Assembly (NCBI GenBank): GCA_021731045.1
Contig: JAKFYE010000003.1
Coordinates: 1-64,000, forward strand
Origin: Bdellovibrionales bacterium
GTDB lineage: Bacteria; Bdellovibrionota; Bdellovibrionia; Bdellovibrionales; JAKFYE01
DNA length: 64,000 nucleotides
Direction of reading: 5' to 3'
Part shown: piece by piece, positions 63,448 through 64,000 of the stretch
Numbering within the stretch: the stretch's first letter is position 1
Layout of the letters: the number at the start of each line of letters is the position of its first letter
Notes under the pieces: generated by a model
The model's input: the letters and a program-made list of their open reading frames with translations, nothing else
Told to the model about the DNA's origin: nothing
Database searches by the model: none
Program-made: the position numbers and the translations under genes

Positions 63448-64000
63448 TTAGCGTGATTTGACCGCATAATTTTTAACGGCAGATGTTTTTTGAGTAAGAG
63501 GGTTAATTAACACCGAGGTGTTTTTGTAAATTCTCGGAGTGCGATAAAGATCGAGCATCGCTTGCCACTTGGGCGTAACTTGAAAACGATCTGGCCACTC
63601 GCTTTTAATCGCGTTGTGAAGCACGCGCGCGTGGCGACTCGACACCGTCGGAAAAATATGATGTTCGACATGATAACCAAAATGAAGGCTCAAAAATTCT
63701 AAAATCGGATGATTTGTAACCGTTACCGAATTAATCAAAGGGTCATTGACGTTGGTGAGAGGGCTTAAATTGTGATTGGTCGAAATATAGCTCATCACGG
63801 CGTAATTTTGAATGAAAAAAGGAATGACCCATACCCATAAAAGCGAGCCCACGCCACCAAACTTGACCGCAACCGCAAGAAACGAAAAGTAAAAAAAGAT
63901 TTGCAATGCAAACTCTTTGTTTACGCGTTTATGATCAATGCCATCGTAAATGCTATTGCGAAACCGTAGATAGATTTGAGCGACAAACATATTAAAACTA
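63448..64000 (-). CDS. Fatty acid desaturase family protein, N terminus outside window
   Basis: C-terminal part of a membrane fatty acid desaturase. The third histidine box HVEHH (HFGYHVEHHIFPTVSSRHA) and membrane helices before it are seen. The frame stays open to the window end with no stop, so the ATG at 63990 is not trusted as the start; the first two histidine boxes expected in a full-length protein of about 350 aa should lie beyond. It likely introduces double bonds into membrane lipids. Confidence 0.85.
   Translation of the reverse strand, partial: SFNMFVAQIYLRFRNSIYDGIDHKRVNKEFALQIFFYFSFLAVAVKFGGVGSLLWVWVIPFFIQNYAVMSYISTNHNLSPLTNVNDPLINSVTVTNHPILEFLSLHFGYHVEHHIFPTVSSRHARVLHNAIKSEWPDRFQVTPKWQAMLDLYRTPRIYKNTSVLINPLTQKTSAVKNYAVKSR

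Noticed and set aside
1-64000. Defence island, prophage or secretion cluster
   Set aside because: I looked for nucleases, helicases, toxin pairs, phage structural genes and secretion ATPases and saw none; content is core and envelope genes.

Overview
The window looks like chromosomal DNA of a free-living Gram-negative bacterium, most likely a member of the Bdellovibrionota (Bdellovibrio-like, Oligoflexia). That placement is an inference. It rests on the gene mix: many exported beta-barrel proteins, an L,D-transpeptidase, paired M16 peptidases, rhomboid and SppA proteases, an HTTM protein and a sterol-desaturase-like enzyme, set among Gram-negative housekeeping clusters with moderate GC. I see no integrase, transposase, prophage or CRISPR array. 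Almost all coding space is ordinary vertical-looking gene content with tight spacing, frequent ATGA overlaps, and some GTG and TTG starts.

Layout. 1-5.6 kb: NhaR-like LysR regulator divergent from an htpX-yqhA-terC-VTT membrane-protein run, then cytidine deaminase and a small P-loop kinase. 5.8 kb: tRNA-Leu(CAA) on the minus strand with a clear promoter. 6.4-8.7 kb: beta-barrel protein, SurA-N-like protein, GNAT. 8.8-19.6 kb: translation and RNA cluster rimP-nusA-infB-rbfA-truB-rpsO-pnp followed by an M16 peptidase and dut; its leaders hold strong stem-loops. 19.6-23.2 kb: envelope genes (Yip1-like, beta-barrel, CxxC membrane protein, DPM1-type glycosyltransferase, SH3 plus barrel). 23.3-27.8 kb: mutL-miaA-yicC-gmk-rpoZ. 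27.9-36.9 kb: beta-helix/lectin lipoprotein, bifunctional Rel, two exported proteins (one with a kinase-like motif set), a small zinc-ribbon protein, threonine dehydratase and an orphan response regulator. 37.0-42.4 kb: HyuB/HyuA-like pair, cmk, rpsA. 42.8-45.8 kb: sppA-HIT-mce-rhomboid-57 aa protein. 46.1-51.1 kb: L,D-transpeptidase, solitary FliL, an active/inactive M16 pair. 51.1-57.6 kb: small membrane and exported proteins, LysR, a PEP synthase/PPDK regulatory protein, HTTM protein, sterol desaturase family. 57.8-64 kb: prepilin-like protein with a coding minisatellite, nusB-nrdR, barrel protein, rsmB, membrane protein and a fatty acid desaturase cut by the window end.

The most unusual signal is not a gene. 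Two long intergenic inverted-repeat elements (45823-46108 and 62688-62941) sit between convergent genes. They share no obvious sequence but have the same plan: a 31-33 bp outer stem, an asymmetric internal loop, a perfect 40-41 bp inner stem and a branched core. A third long palindrome (63 nt, perfect 31 bp arms) precedes mutL. Further regulatory candidates are a minus-strand small RNA near 47.9 kb, a three-hairpin element before rimP, overlapping alternative hairpins in the rpsO leader, a 16 bp hairpin before pnp, and a 12 bp hairpin that buries the ilvA start codon.
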